Notes: generated by a model not told the origin, from the sequence alone. 64,000 nt of DNA from JBMNFB01 sp050949085 (GCA_050949085.1 JBMNFB010000010.1:1-64000), one strand, 5' to 3'. Positions 16,954-26,854 are shown, numbered from the stretch's first letter. Made by a program: numbers and translations.

Positions 16954-17496
16954 ATGCTCCCGATATATCTGGCGATGCTTGATGGCGATGACGAAAAGAG
17001 CAAATTCGAATCGCTTTACCTTACATACAGAAAGCTCATGTTCCACGTCGCAAACGGCATATTGAACGACGAGGGCCTCGCGGAGGACGCCGTGCATCAG
17101 GCTTTTCTAAAAATACTTAAGAATTTCGATAAGGTGGGCGAAATTTCCTGTCACAAAACAAGGAGTTACGTTGTTATTATTGTTAGGAACGCCGCCATCA
17201 ATATGTATAACCGCCGCAAAAGGCATCCCGCCGTTCCGATTGAAGAGGCCGCGTTTTGCGCCGCCGAAGAAAAATTGGAACGAACCGATGATTTGGATAG
17301 CCTCGCAAAGGCCGTGCTGAAGCTGCCGGCAACATATAAGGACGCGCTGAAGCTGAAATACGTCCAGGAATTTTCGAATGCGGAAATAGCGGGGATGCTT
17401 GGTATTTCCGAGGCGGCGGTCAGAAAGCGGCTTGAGCGCGCAAGGCGCATGCTTGAGGAGATTCTGGGAAGGGAGGGTTTCTCCAATGACGATTAA
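16954..17496 (+). CDS. ECF-type RNA polymerase sigma factor
   Basis: ATG 16954 is chosen over 16903 because GGAGGG precedes it at 10 nt. The 180-residue protein has region 2 (FESLYLTYRKLMFHVANGILNDEGLAEDAVHQAFLKI) and region 4 (LKLPATYKDALKLKYVQEFSNAEIAGMLGISEAAVRKRLERARRML), the two-domain layout of ECF sigma-70 factors that direct polymerase to stress or envelope genes. Its last 11 bp overlap the following membrane protein, the normal sigma/anti-sigma coupling. Confidence 0.9.
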   Translation: MLPIYLAMLDGDDEKSKFESLYLTYRKLMFHVANGILNDEGLAEDAVHQAFLKILKNFDKVGEISCHKTRSYVVIIVRNAAINMYNRRKRHPAVPIEEAAFCAAEEKLERTDDLDSLAKAVLKLPATYKDALKLKYVQEFSNAEIAGMLGISEAAVRKRLERARRMLEEILGREGFSNDD

Positions 17497-18358
17497 TTTT
17501 ACCGACGACATGCTCAGGGAAGCCGTCGTCAGGGCTGACATCCGCGAACTGGAAGCCCTGTCGGCGGATTATGAGATTGAGCATGAATTCTCAAAAAGGT
17601 TTGAGCGTAGGATGAAAAAGCTTGTACGCCGGAGCAAAACGGGGAACCAGGCCGGTGGAGCTGTATTTCTCCGCAGGCGGGCGGTCGCCTTGGCTGCTGC
17701 GATCGTCATCCTGCTTGCAGCGGCGATGAGCGTATCGGCCGTGCGCGCCGCGGTGTTTGAATTCATAGTTGTTGACACAGATATGAACAGTTCTTCGGTT
17801 GCATATGAAGTGGATTACAATACCATGTCGGCAGACTGGCCTATCTACAAGGATGTCACAGAATTGACAGAGGCGGCCAATGTAATCCTATTAGGAAAGG
17901 TAACAGGCATATCCTTTCAAGTATTGGATGATCGGACAGCCCAGCCTCCTTCAGAGGAAACAGAGGAGTGGAATCGCAGCCTTAATACCATATATGACGT
18001 TGATGTTATAACATCGTATAAAGGCGATTCCCTCAAAAACATCAAAGTAAGGATGTTAGGCGGACAAAAAGGTGTGTATGTGGAAGAACAACTCTCGGCA
18101 CTTGGAGAGGACGCCAAAAATGGAATTCCCATAATGGAAGGTATGCCTGAAATCAAAATTGGCGAAACGTATTTGTTTGTATTGTATCAATACAAGGATA
18201 CTATGCCGACATTGGTAAACGTGGGACAAGGTGTTTACGAGCTCCATGACCCTCTTGCAAAAGACCAATATTCCTTTGTTTCACCTAAAGACATTATATC
18301 TTATTTCGGCAAAGACAAATGGGAAGAGTTTAAAGAAAAAGGCATGGTTTCCGAATGA
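17486..18358 (+). CDS. Anti-sigma-like membrane protein with unusual extracellular domain
   Basis: ATG 17486 overlaps the sigma gene. Residues 1-65 are a charged cytoplasmic region (MTINFTDDMLREAVVRADIRELE) like that of ECF anti-sigma factors; about 70-90 form one membrane segment (AVALAAAIVILLAAAMSVSA). The outer part (ELTEAANVILLGKVTGISFQVLDD..., YDVDVITSYKGDSLKNIKVRMLGG) resembles a separate family of secreted proteins rather than the usual anti-sigma tails. The DNA becomes clearly AT-richer from about 17770, just after the membrane segment, pointing to a recombinational fusion. Partner binding to the sigma factor is inferred from position. Confidence 0.6.
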   Translation: MTINFTDDMLREAVVRADIRELEALSADYEIEHEFSKRFERRMKKLVRRSKTGNQAGGAVFLRRRAVALAAAIVILLAAAMSVSAVRAAVFEFIVVDTDMNSSSVAYEVDYNTMSADWPIYKDVTELTEAANVILLGKVTGISFQVLDDRTAQPPSEETEEWNRSLNTIYDVDVITSYKGDSLKNIKVRMLGGQKGVYVEEQLSALGEDAKNGIPIMEGMPEIKIGETYLFVLYQYKDTMPTLVNVGQGVYELHDPLAKDQYSFVSPKDIISYFGKDKWEEFKEKGMVSE

Positions 18359-18533
18359 AAGTAAATTGAATACCTCTTCAGCATGCATAGCTTATTCAAG
18401 GGCGGGGCGGCATTTTAGTGACAGTTCCCGCGGTTGGCGGATCGCCAGTCATAGCAATCGCCGAAGGCGTTGGGCATGAGGGTGGGCATAAGCACGTTAA
18501 AATTAAACCGCTAAGAGTTTGAGGTGTGCGAAA

Positions 18534-20288
18534 TTGAAAAATAGGGTGAAAAATATACTCAACTACAAGAAACCGGCGTTCTGGATAGTGTGCGCGGCGG
18601 TGATTATTGCGGCCGCCGGGGCCGTTTTGCTGACTGCAAACCCGGCCCAGACCCTTGAGCTTCCGGGCACGGCGTCGGTTTTTACCGTGGAAATGGAACA
18701 GTTCAACTATAGGTTAAGCATCGGTCGCGTGGTTATAACCGACGCTGAGCAAATTGAAACAATTCTTTCGGCCATGGCCGGCGCGAAAAAAACGCTGGGG
18801 CGTTCCGTCAACGACTATCCAACGCAGGAAAAGTATCTTGTTGTAAGGCTTATTATGGAAAATGAGATGAGAACGCTGTGCCTGTATTCGGAAGGCGGCG
18901 GCGAGTACATTGAGGAGCCATATATTGGGATCTATAAAACCCGCGGGAATTTAGGCGAAGTATTATATCGGGTATATACGGATAACATGGATAGAACCAG
19001 CGGCAGCGCGATTAATATCAAATGGGAGGCGTCTGATGACGTCCCCCAGCCGGTCAGGAACTACGCTGCGGACTATGTGCGCGAGCAGATAGAGTATTAC
19101 AACAGCCTCGGCTACAACATAACCGACGCGAAGATCACGTCAGTAACCCATGTGAACACCGGCACCGCAAGCCTTACCACAGCCGTCGGGATGTGGCGGC
19201 TTGAGTACCGCCTGCTGCCGGACGACGCCGGCAAGGTGGTTCTCGCGGGCGGGATGAAGATAGAGGACGGCTGGCTGACCGAATGGGGCAGCGTGGGCCA
19301 GCCGTATCTTGTGCTGGTGTGCGACGATACCGGCACGGAGCCGTTGTGGCAGCGCATCTGCGTCACCAATACCGACGTGATCAAGCAGGAGTACGGCACG
19401 CCAGAGATGCTCAAACAGTATGGAAACGAGTTTACCGCGGCGGCCATGGAGCTGTATAGGAAAAGCCTTGAAATCCGCACGATTGGACAGGTTCCCGCCG
19501 TATATACGCGAAAAGAGGAATTGGGACACACTGCGGTGCAAAAGGTTGCGGAGCTTCTTATGGCCGAACTGCTGAACGATCTTAAAACAGAGCAGGCCGG
19601 GCGCACGTTTACAATTACCGACTGGAAAAACCTCTCGGTGAGCGCCGACCGCGTGTACGACGCATGGGTCGTCGCCGGAGACGTCGAAGTGCGCTATAAA
19701 GGCTTCCTGTCGCCTGTCGGGGACAGCGGTACTGTCCCCCAGGGGGAATATGTGAGCGTATCTATTGGGGAGCGGTATCTGAGGCATGAAGACGGCGTGT
19801 ACACCCTTTCACTTTCGGCAGGAGAGCGGAGGGCAGTCCTTGAGCCGCCGCTTCTTACCCCGGATATGAGCGCCGGCATCGGGGTGATTCCCGACTATGA
19901 AGACGGCGGCATCCTGATTTTCCACGGGTATTTCGGCCTGTTCGTGTACGACCTGAAGGCGGAGAAGATCACCTTCGCCGCCGATCTTAAAAAAGCCGTG
20001 GGCTCGGATATCATCCAGGGCAGCGAGGGTGCGGCCGTGAGGGTCAGCGCCGACGGGCATACCATACAGCTTTTCTATTACCCCGAACAGGGAGAGCCAA
20101 AGATGGCCTATACCATCGACGCCCGTATCGGAAGCTATACATATGGCGAATATGCGCCGATAGCCCCTTGCTTTTCCACGCCCGACGAGCTTTACGGGCG
20201 GTTTTCAGGCTCCACGCTGGGAGAGCTTGCCTATACCGACGGCCAAAAAAGCTTCCCGCTCCTTTCGGACTGGGTTTGGGCGGACTGA
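18534..20288 (+). CDS. BlaR1/M56-like protein lacking the peptidase part
   Basis: TTG 18534 (after GAGGTG) opens a 584-residue protein whose start LKNRVKNILNYKKPAFWIVCAAVIIAAAGAVLL matches the juncture after the peptidase domain in M56/BlaR1-like sensors, where 'RVKNILNYKKPAFW' precedes the last membrane helix. Everything after residue 40 is extracellular (DUF-like sensor region). The zinc-protease region (HExxH) that should precede it is absent from 18359-18533. It may be a 5'-truncated sensor or a stand-alone membrane-anchored receptor. No BlaI-type repressor is visible in the window. Confidence 0.5.
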   Translation: MKNRVKNILNYKKPAFWIVCAAVIIAAAGAVLLTANPAQTLELPGTASVFTVEMEQFNYRLSIGRVVITDAEQIETILSAMAGAKKTLGRSVNDYPTQEKYLVVRLIMENEMRTLCLYSEGGGEYIEEPYIGIYKTRGNLGEVLYRVYTDNMDRTSGSAINIKWEASDDVPQPVRNYAADYVREQIEYYNSLGYNITDAKITSVTHVNTGTASLTTAVGMWRLEYRLLPDDAGKVVLAGGMKIEDGWLTEWGSVGQPYLVLVCDDTGTEPLWQRICVTNTDVIKQEYGTPEMLKQYGNEFTAAAMELYRKSLEIRTIGQVPAVYTRKEELGHTAVQKVAELLMAELLNDLKTEQAGRTFTITDWKNLSVSADRVYDAWVVAGDVEVRYKGFLSPVGDSGTVPQGEYVSVSIGERYLRHEDGVYTLSLSAGERRAVLEPPLLTPDMSAGIGVIPDYEDGGILIFHGYFGLFVYDLKAEKITFAADLKKAVGSDIIQGSEGAAVRVSADGHTIQLFYYPEQGEPKMAYTIDARIGSYTYGEYAPIAPCFSTPDELYGRFSGSTLGELAYTDGQKSFPLLSDWVWAD

Positions 20289-20368
20289 GCCGCAATATAT
20301 TCGCACTCTATGAACCATAGGGTGACATTTTGCGCGTCTGCGTTTATGATTTTTGCGGAGGCGGTGCT

Positions 20369-20416
20369 ATGGATTTAAAGAAAACCGGTTTGTTCAAAAG
20401 CGGAAAAGGCAAATAA
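20369..20416 (+). pseudogene. Remnant of an XRE-type regulator start
   Basis: ATG 20369 with GGAGGCGG upstream encodes MDLKKTGLF then diverges and stops after 15 codons. MDLKKTG is a usual start of small XRE-family helix-turn-helix proteins in clostridia. The rest is gone, replaced by sequence leading into the restriction-helicase remnant. Low confidence because so little is left. Confidence 0.25.
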
Positions 20417-20539
20417 CGCGGGAAGCAATACTTACGATGCGTCCCCCGTACCAGAAAAGACATTAAAACCGCCTCCTCCTGCTTTCCTGGCTCAATAGCC
20501 TGCTGGGCTACGAGAAAAAACCGTGAACTGCTGGAGGAC

Positions 20540-22909
20540 ATGAAACAGGCTGGCGAAACAGGTTTCACCTTTGAATACAGTGCTACCTTTGGGCAGGCTC
20601 TCTCGGCGGCGCGCAACGATCCGCTTACTGCCGAATACGGTAAGGCCATCGTCTTTGACTACTCCTACCGCTACTTTTACGGGGATGGCTACGGCAAGGA
20701 CTTTCGCATCCTCAACCTGCAGGATGAGACTGACGAGGCCAAGACTGGTCTGCTCCTTCTGGGCAACTTGCTATCCTTCTATGAGCAGCAGCGCCTGTTT
20801 GACGAACAAGCCGAGGTCCTGCGCACATACAATTTGGAAAAGCCGCTCTGGGTGTTCGTCGGCAGTACGGTCAAAGCTGTCTACAGCGAGAACAGACAGA
20901 AGCGCAGCGACGTGCTAACTGTGGTGCGTTTTCTCCATCGCGTGCTGATAAACCGCAACTGGGCGGTCAAAGGCATCGATGAACTAATGGCGGGAAAAAG
21001 CGGTCTGATTACGCCAGATGGGATAGACCTGTTCGCCGGGCGCTTCCCGTACGTGCGTGAAACTGGCCTCACCGCCGAAGCCTTATACGATGACATTCTG
21101 CGGCGGGTCTTTCACTCTCCGGCCAGTGGCGGTCTGCACCTGTGCGACATTAAAAGTGCCGCTGGCGAGCTAGGGTTAAAGGCTTCCGGTGCAGAGAAAT
21201 ATTTCGGTCTCATCTACATTGGCGACACCAATGATTTCCAAAAACTGGTAGAAGCCGATGACGCCGGTATCACGCTGGAAGAAGACGCTATCGCTTTCTC
21301 GCTCTTTACGGACATCAACCGCCCCGATACGCCGCTTAATATTCTTATTGGTGCTAAGAAATTCATGGAAGGCTGGAATTCCTGGCGCGTCTCCAACATG
21401 GGGCTTCTCAACATTGGGCGGCGGGAAGGCTCACAAATCATCCAACTCTTCGGGCGCGGTGTACGCTTGCGCGGGGAAAACCATTCTCTAAAACGCAGTG
21501 CTGCCCTTCCGGGCAATCATCCACCGCATATCAAACTGCTGGAGACGCTCAACATCTTTGCTGTGCGCGCCAACTACATGGCCCAATTCCGTGATTATCT
21601 CGAACGGGAAGGGGTAGAGATCGAGCCGCCGGTTGAACTACCGCTCCCTGTGTGGACCAACGAACAGATGCTTCAGCGCGGGCTGGTGCTACCGCGCCCA
21701 GAGAGCGGCCGTGACTTTGCTACCGAGACGATAGTCCTGCTTACCCCGGATGAAAACATCCGCCTGAGGGTGGATTTATCGGTCAAAGTGCAGGCACTGG
21801 AAAGCGACGCGGTTGGCCTGCAGGATGTTCGTGTCCAAAGCGGACATGAGGAGACCATTCCGTCAGAAAGTCTGGCGTTGGTGGATTGGGAGCAGGTCTA
21901 CCTCGAATTGCTGGACTACAAGGCGCGCAAGGGCTGGAGCAACATGGTCATTCGTCCTGAAACCCTGCGCGCTATCCTGGAAAAAGTTCCCTATACCCTG
22001 AAGGCAAGTGAGGCCGTGTTCCGTCCGCGCACCTTCACTGACCGCACCCGTTTGCAAGAGGCGGTCACAGCCGTCCTGCGGAAGTACCTGGACACCTTCT
22101 ACCGCCGAGCTCGCGAGCGCTGGGACAGCCAAAACCTAGTCTATCGTCCTCTTGACCTTGATGATCCCAACTTGGCTTTCAACCGTCCGAGCGTGCAGGG
22201 AAAGAAAGCCGCCTACATCGTGCGCGTACCGCGTTCACACAGCAACCTAGTTGCTGCCATTGAAAAACTATGCGAAGATATGGATAAACTTATCAAAGAA
22301 GAAAACAGTGGCTTGCCACGCCTCTACTTCGACCGGAGCATCTATCTGCCTCTGCTTCTCAAAAAGGGCAATGTGCTCACCGCTGATCCGCTGCCGCTTG
22401 AAGAGAGCGAAGAAAGCTTCGTCCGCGACCTGAGGGCTTACTGGGAAGCCGAAAAGGACAAGTCGCTAGCGGGAAAGGAAATCTTCCTCCTGCGAAACTT
22501 GAGCAGAGGCAAAGGCGTGGGTTTCTTCGAGGAGAGCAAATTTTACCCTGATTTTATCTTGTGGATTGTGGATGAGAAAAAACAGCGCATCGTCTTTATC
22601 GAGCCGCACGGCATGATACACGCTAAAGCCTACAAGTATGATGAGAAAGCTAGTTTGTGGGAGCGCCTACACGAGCTAGAAAAAGAGGTAGGGCAAAGAA
22701 GCGGCCGACAGGACATTACGCTAGATTCATTCATTATCTCAGCTACGCCCTACGATGACTTATGCAAGCGCTACGATGATGGTAGTTGGGACCGAGACAA
22801 GTTTGCCAAACATCATATCTTGTTCCAGGAACGGAATCAGGACTACGACTATCTCCGTAACATCTTCCATGGCTATTGCAGCAACCAGCAGATTTCAGGG
22901 CTAAAGTAA
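20540..22909 (+). pseudogene. Type III restriction enzyme Res-like helicase/nuclease, 5' truncated
   Basis: The 789-residue frame contains the second RecA-like half of an SF2 helicase (KKFMEGWNSWRVSNMGLLNIGRREGSQIIQLFGRGVRLRG holds motifs V and VI) and a C-terminal nuclease-like region (FYPDFILWIV...RIVFIEPHG) in the position of the PD-(D/E)xK endonuclease, with His replacing the usual Lys. The N-terminal half with Walker A and DEAH motifs is missing, and no proper start or ribosome binding site exists. The partner Mod methyltransferase is also absent. So this is the remains of a restriction system. Confidence 0.7.
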
Positions 22910-23055
22910 TTGTGCATGAACTGTTGCACCTTTACCGACAACACATGTGGAGTGCGTGGCCTTGCTGGTGCGGGTGGATGAACAAGACTTGTTGCCTGCC
23001 GGCAGGGATGGGAGAGCGGCAGGAACTATTGCTAGAGACTATAGAGGCCAGATAG

Positions 23056-23913
23056 ATGGCTGTAGATGATGAGGGGGGAGAGCTTTTGCAGCTTGTTTCA
23101 TGGAATATCGATTCTTTAAACGCCGCACTGACCAGCACTTCGCAACGGGCCCAGCTCACCCGCAAGGTGCTGAACACAATTGCCGAGCTCAGGCCAGACG
23201 CCGTTGCCTTGCAGGAAACCAAGCTGCCCAGCGATGGACCTACCAAGAAGCAGTTAGAGATCCTGCGCGACCTGTTTCCGGAGTACGAGATTGTGTGGAA
23301 CTGCTCGGCAGAACCGGCCCGCAAGGGTTACGCGGGCACCATGTTCATATATAAGAACAGCCTGGATCCCATCGTCAGCTGCCCCAGAATCGGCGCGCCC
23401 GATACCATGGATTATGAGGGCAGGATCATCACCCTGGAGTTTGCTGACTTCTATCTGACCCAGGTATATACACCAAATGCAGGTGAAGACCTGAGTCGCT
23501 TAAGGGAACGACAGAGCTGGGATGTCAAATATGCCGATTATCTGGCTACGCTGGACAAGGAAAAGTGTGTTATTGCCGGGGGCGATTTCAATGTAGCCCA
23601 CAGGGAGATTGATCTAGCTCACCCCAGCCGCAACCGCTATACAGCCGGATTTACCGATGAGGAGCGCGCAGGCTTTACAAACCTGCTAGGACGGGGCTTT
23701 ACAGATACATTTCGACACGTCCATGGAGATGTCACAGGTGTGTATTCCTGGTGGGCACAGCGGGCCAGGACCAGCAAAATCAATAACTCCGGCTGGAGAA
23801 TCGATTATTGGCTGGTGAGTGACAGGATTGCAGACAGGGTTCTGAGATCTGAAATGATCGATTCAGGACCAAGGCAGGACCATACGCCCATACTACTGGA
23901 GATTGATCTGTAG
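23056..23913 (+). CDS. Exodeoxyribonuclease III family AP endonuclease
   Basis: A 285-residue EEP-fold nuclease: LVSWNIDSLNA, LQETKL (metal-binding Glu), YEGRIITLEF, VYTPNAG, GGDFNVAH (Asp/Asn), WRIDYWLVS and the final DHTPILLE (catalytic Asp-His). It removes 3' blocks and cuts abasic sites in base-excision repair. AGAGG lies 8 nt before ATG 23056. TTG 23086, with GGGGGGAG before it, would give the more usual family start (LQLVSWNI), so the true start may be there. Confidence 0.9.
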   Translation: MAVDDEGGELLQLVSWNIDSLNAALTSTSQRAQLTRKVLNTIAELRPDAVALQETKLPSDGPTKKQLEILRDLFPEYEIVWNCSAEPARKGYAGTMFIYKNSLDPIVSCPRIGAPDTMDYEGRIITLEFADFYLTQVYTPNAGEDLSRLRERQSWDVKYADYLATLDKEKCVIAGGDFNVAHREIDLAHPSRNRYTAGFTDEERAGFTNLLGRGFTDTFRHVHGDVTGVYSWWAQRARTSKINNSGWRIDYWLVSDRIADRVLRSEMIDSGPRQDHTPILLEIDL

Positions 23914-24039
23914 GGCTGAAGCGCCGCGCTTCCCTATTTCGGAGCAACTGAGGCTCATAACAGGGGCCCGCATGCTTCAATGTCACCAACTCAGGCCATG
24001 GCCCTTGCTGTCGAGGCTTCCGCATGGGGGTGAACACTG

Positions 24040-25278
24040 ATGAGTCTGGAACAGAATGCACTCCTGAATGCCTACTCGCTGGCGATACTGCTCATCATCT
24101 ATTTTCATGCGCGCAGATCTCTGGAACATGGAAATCTGTCCGACAGGCTCTACATGTGGCTGTTGCATACCACCGCTCTGCTGCTGGGCCTAGACGTCTT
24201 GAGCAGGTTTGACGGCAACGCCTCCCCCCTTTATGTGTTGTTCAATCACATCGGGAACTTCCTGATGTTTCTGCTCAACCTGGTCTTGCCCTCGCTCTGG
24301 GTAGCATATGTTCACTTTCAGGTACATCATGATGAGAGACGGATCAGGCGGCTGATCTATCCCCTCTTCACTGTGAACGCGATCAATGCCTGCGCATTAA
24401 CACTGTCTCAGTGCTTTGGGTGGTTTTACTATATTGATGCGGAGAATGTGTACCACAGGGGCCCGTTCTTTCTCATCCCTGTCACTGTTGTGATTGCCCT
24501 GATAGTTGTGGCCATTGCCATCATCGTTATCAACCGCAGGAATCTGGACAGAAAGAGCTTTTTTTCGCTGGTATTTTTCGCGATCCCGCCATTTGTCAGC
24601 ATCATTCTGCAGGTCAGATACTATGGTTTCTCACTCGTCATGAACGGTGTCGTTCTTTCCCTTCTGGTTGTATTCCTGAACATCCAGAATCACAGCATGT
24701 ACACGGATTATCTGACGGGCTTGAGTAATCGCAAGCGGCTTGACGCATACCTGAGAGAAAAGATCAGTCTGAGCACCAGGGAAAAGGCTTTCTCCGCGAT
24801 CCTGATCGATATCAACAACTTCAAGTACATTAACGACACATATGGACACAGCGTAGGCGATCACGCCCTGCAGACAGTCGCAAAGCTGCTCAAGAGCTGT
24901 CTCAGAGCCAGCGATTTCATCGCCCGGTACGGAGGCGATGAATTCTGCATCGTTCTGGACATCTCCAACCAACCCGATCTGGAAGCGGTGGTCGGCAGAA
25001 TCAACGATTGTGCGGAGAATCACAACAGGACTGGCTCGCATCTCTACAGGCTGGAGTTCAGTATGGGTTATGCCCTGTATGACTGCGCGGCCCACGGGGG
25101 CGCGGAGGAATTCCTGAAACAGATCGATATGCTGATGTACGAAGATAAACAGGGGAGCAGGAGTAGAGCTCGTGCATGCGGCAAAGGAGGTAGAGGTGAG
25201 AGGTATGAAGCCCAGTTTCCGCATCAGCGAACAGCGTCTGCTTACCCGGGTCAGGGAGCTTGGCACAATAGGAGTTGA
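24040..25278 (+). CDS. Membrane diguanylate cyclase (GGDEF)
   Basis: A 412-residue protein with about six or seven membrane segments in the first 210 residues and a C-terminal GGDEF domain (TDYLTGLSNRKRLDAYL...IDINNFKYINDTYGHSVGD...RYGGDEF). The active site GGDEF is intact and RASD five residues upstream is the RxxD inhibitory site, so it should make cyclic di-GMP and be feedback-inhibited. After the domain ends (MLMYEDKQG) the frame runs on for about 40 low-complexity basic residues that overlap the next gene by 83 bp, which looks like a lost stop codon. Confidence 0.88.
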   Translation: MSLEQNALLNAYSLAILLIIYFHARRSLEHGNLSDRLYMWLLHTTALLLGLDVLSRFDGNASPLYVLFNHIGNFLMFLLNLVLPSLWVAYVHFQVHHDERRIRRLIYPLFTVNAINACALTLSQCFGWFYYIDAENVYHRGPFFLIPVTVVIALIVVAIAIIVINRRNLDRKSFFSLVFFAIPPFVSIILQVRYYGFSLVMNGVVLSLLVVFLNIQNHSMYTDYLTGLSNRKRLDAYLREKISLSTREKAFSAILIDINNFKYINDTYGHSVGDHALQTVAKLLKSCLRASDFIARYGGDEFCIVLDISNQPDLEAVVGRINDCAENHNRTGSHLYRLEFSMGYALYDCAAHGGAEEFLKQIDMLMYEDKQGSRSRARACGKGGRGERYEAQFPHQRTASAYPGQGAWHNRS

Positions 25279-26455
25279 TGCCCCCCAGGGATTGGTTCGA
25301 GTGGCAGCCACCGATGCCGACAAAGCGGGTCGTGATCAGGTCGTGGCCTGGATGAGGGGCGCCGGTCTGGAAATTGTGATCGACAGGATTGGTAACATCT
25401 TTGGCATCTGGCAAACCGCAGAGAATGAGGACGAAGAGCCGGTTATGGTTGGCTCTCATATTGATACTGTCATCAATGCTGGTATCTATGATGGCTGCTA
25501 CGGCGTGATCTCCGGCGTCGAGGTGATCCAGACACTGATCGAAGCAGGATTCCAGCCAGCAAGGCCAATTGTAGTTGCCGCGTTTACCAACGAAGAAGGG
25601 ATACGCTATCAGCCGGACATGATGGGCTCCCTCGTGTACGCAGGAGGGCTATCGGTGGAAGAGGCGCTGGCAACAGTGGGGACAGATGGCAGCATTCTAG
25701 GCGAGGAGCTGGAGCGGATTGGTTACGCAGGAGAAGCGGAACCTGGTTTTATGAAGCCATCTGCATATGTGGAGCTGCATGTTGAACAAGGGCCTGTGCT
25801 GGCAAGCCTGGAGATTCCTATCGGTGCAGTGGAAAACCTGCAAGGCATTTCATGGCAACGCCTGACTATCGAAGGTGTCGCCAATCATGCAGGAACAACG
25901 CCGATTTCCATGCGGAAAGATGCCGGTCTTGCTGCTGCGAGAATAATCACCTTCCTGCGGGCTCTCGCCGACAGCTCTGGCGGAAGCACAGTGGCCACGG
26001 TAGGCACCATCGAGTTTGAACCAAACGCAATAAATGTGATACCTTCACGGGCGGTCCTGACTGTAGACCTGCGCGATGCCGATGAGGAAAAGCTCAGGCA
26101 GGCGGAGAAGCGTCTTACAGAATATCTGGAGGAACTGGAGGATACAGCTGGGGTTACCATAGCTGCCGAGAGATTGGTTCGCTTTGCGCCTGTCAGCTTT
26201 GACGAAAACATAGTCGGAATGATAGAAGCTGCGGCGGAGAAGCGCGGCCTGCCAGCCAGGCGCATGACATCCGGCGCCGGACACGATGCGCAGATGATGG
26301 CGCGTATCTGTCCGGCTGCAATGATTTTCGTGCCGAGCGTCGCTGGGATAAGCCATAACCCGCAGGAGTACACCCGAGAAGCTGACTTGATCGCTGGCGC
26401 AAATGTCTTGCTGGACGTTGTAGTTGCCCTTTCAGAAGCCTGGCAGAAGTCGTAG
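25196..26455 (+). CDS. M20-family amidohydrolase (hydantoinase/carbamoylase type)
   Basis: A 419-residue zinc enzyme of the N-carbamoyl-L-amino acid hydrolase / allantoate amidohydrolase group: GSHIDTV, DGCYGV, NEEG, ELHVEQGP, GAGHDAQMMA and ISHNPQEYT carry the two-metal site and substrate contacts. It hydrolyses N-carbamoyl groups in amino-acid or purine-derived compounds; the exact substrate cannot be read. GTG 25196 has AAGGAGG at 5 nt; ATG 25205 is the alternative. It overlaps the diguanylate cyclase frame and ends at a bidirectional terminator. Confidence 0.88.
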   Translation: MRGMKPSFRISEQRLLTRVRELGTIGVDAPQGLVRVAATDADKAGRDQVVAWMRGAGLEIVIDRIGNIFGIWQTAENEDEEPVMVGSHIDTVINAGIYDGCYGVISGVEVIQTLIEAGFQPARPIVVAAFTNEEGIRYQPDMMGSLVYAGGLSVEEALATVGTDGSILGEELERIGYAGEAEPGFMKPSAYVELHVEQGPVLASLEIPIGAVENLQGISWQRLTIEGVANHAGTTPISMRKDAGLAAARIITFLRALADSSGGSTVATVGTIEFEPNAINVIPSRAVLTVDLRDADEEKLRQAEKRLTEYLEELEDTAGVTIAAERLVRFAPVSFDENIVGMIEAAAEKRGLPARRMTSGAGHDAQMMARICPAAMIFVPSVAGISHNPQEYTREADLIAGANVLLDVVVALSEAWQKS

Positions 26456-26483
26456 AGCACCCCGCGACTGCGCAGGGTGCTCT
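26454..26483. terminator. Bidirectional terminator between convergent genes
   Basis: AGAGCACCC and GGGTGCTCT form a perfect 9-bp stem with a 12-nt loop, between the rightward amidohydrolase and the leftward NifX/Mrp operon. Its T run is short, so efficiency is uncertain. Confidence 0.6.
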
Positions 26484-26500
26484 GTTGGTCCAGGGGGTAA

Positions 26501-26854
26501 TTATTCGCACTCGGAGTGGTGTTGGTGATCATGACAGACATTGCCGGTCGTCGTTAGTTCACCGCGCAAGTAGCTTTCTGCCGCTGCCCTGGGATCCCCA
26601 GACGCGCCGTAGACGACTTCAACGCCGCGCTGATTGAAGATCTCTATTGCGCTCTGTCCGATGCCGCCACTGACAATGACCGTCACGCCGTGGTCGGCAA
26701 GGAAGTTGGGCAGGAAACCAGGCTTATGTCCCGGGTTTTTCAGCGATTGCTCTCTAACGAGGCTGCCATTTTCCACCTCGTAAATCACGAAGTCGGTACA
26801 GTGTCCAAAATGCTGTGTTACTTTTTGCCCATCGGCGGCAACTGCGATTTTCAT
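26501..26854 (-). CDS. NifX/NifB-type dinitrogenase cofactor-binding domain protein
   Basis: A 117-residue DiNase FeMo-Co family protein: MKIAVAADGQKVTQHFGHCTDFVIYEVENG and VTVIVSGGIGQSAIEIFNQRGVEVVYG are typical. Relatives bind iron-sulfur or Fe-Mo cofactors. It ends with a His-rich tail (CHDHQHHSECE), suited to metal binding. ATG 26854 has GGGAGGGG upstream. It is the last gene of the leftward operon; no nitrogenase structural genes are in the window, so a general Fe-S or metal-trafficking role is more likely than nitrogen fixation. Confidence 0.85.
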   Translation of the reverse strand: MKIAVAADGQKVTQHFGHCTDFVIYEVENGSLVREQSLKNPGHKPGFLPNFLADHGVTVIVSGGIGQSAIEIFNQRGVEVVYGASGDPRAAAESYLRGELTTTGNVCHDHQHHSECE

